A stretch of DNA of 13,451 nt from Clostridiales bacterium (GTDB lineage: Bacteria; Bacillota; Clostridia; Oscillospirales; CAG-272), in the NCBI GenBank assembly GCA_019415985.1, contig DXYE01000073.1:1-13451 (forward strand), written 5' to 3'. A model generated the notes under the pieces. The model saw only the letters and a program-made list of their open reading frames with translations, searched no databases and was not told where the DNA came from. Position numbers and translations under genes: made by a program. Positions 13,351-13,451 of the stretch are shown here, one piece after another. Positions within the stretch are counted from its first letter, which is position 1. Each line of letters begins with the position of its first letter.

Positions 13351-13380
13351 TTTCTGTTTACCTCCATTTACTCTTTCTAA

Positions 13381-13409
13381 ATTATACCTTCTTGTATTGT
13401 GAAAGTCAT
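13381..13409 (-). promoter_or_regulatory. Promoter of the serine recombinase
   Basis: On the minus strand ATGACT (13409-13404), a 17-nt spacer and consensus TATAAT (13386-13381) give a start near 13374, leaving a short leader with GGAGG before ATG 13350. Confidence 0.65.
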
Positions 13410-13415
13410 ATGTAT

Positions 13416-13447
13416 GGAAAGCAGCCGGCTTTCGCCGATTGCTTTCT
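13416..13447. repeat. Imperfect hairpin upstream of the recombinase promoter
   Basis: GAAAGCA (13417-13423) pairs with TGCTTTC (13440-13446), continuing after a wobble and one mismatch into CGGC/GCCG around a TTTC loop. It may end the transcript of a leftward gene outside the window or act as a recombinase control site. No long T-run follows on either strand within the window. Confidence 0.5.
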
Positions 13448-13451
13448 GACT

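Noticed and set aside
1..13451. CRISPR array
   Set aside because: No regularly spaced direct repeats of 23-40 bp were seen anywhere in the window.

Overview
The window looks like a chromosomal segment of an anaerobic gut-type member of the Clostridia. Base composition is near 50% GC. The evidence is the gene order miaB - ylbF/ymcA-type gene - mutS - mutL, which matches the Bacillus/Clostridium order (in B. subtilis ymcB-ymcA-cotE-mutS-mutL) but here lacks cotE. Shine-Dalgarno and sigma-A-type promoter sequences are strong, the sugar and recombinase proteins are clostridial in style, and a serine recombinase of the kind carried by clostridial mobile elements is present.

Left end (1-630): no convincing long protein gene. 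A near-consensus promoter at 74-103 points right into about 180 nt that hold several complementary segments and end in a perfect 14-bp hairpin (261-293). I read this as a probable structured non-coding RNA. The raiA-motif class is one candidate, but I could not test it. Positions 294-630 contain only ambiguous small or relic reading frames.

Leftward operon (631-2100): a promoter at 2073-2100 drives a cytoplasmic GH27 alpha-galactosidase (845-1981), followed 16 nt later by a 65-aa zinc-ribbon protein (631-828) that starts with TTG.

Rightward housekeeping block (2246-9503): a perfect consensus promoter (TTGACA-N17-TATAAT) precedes a 190-nt leader, then miaB (tRNA methylthiotransferase), a YlbF/YmcA-family gene with a C-terminal cysteine cluster, mutS and mutL (mismatch repair). 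Gaps of about 120-260 nt separate the genes but no terminator was seen between them. A 460-nt gap follows, then tgt (tRNA-guanine transglycosylase). Its start codon lies inside the end of a 16-codon mini-ORF that has its own Shine-Dalgarno.

Right end (11252-13451): a strong hairpin (11252-11290) ends the converging transcripts. To its right lies a decayed leftward gene of unknown family (11330 to about 11728), then a leftward large serine recombinase (11710-13350) with its own promoter. The recombinase reading frame runs through a terminator-like hairpin and a 21-bp palindrome in its last 45 codons, so its 3' end has probably been reshaped. The recombinase and the pseudogene mark an integrated or decaying mobile element next to otherwise ordinary core genes.
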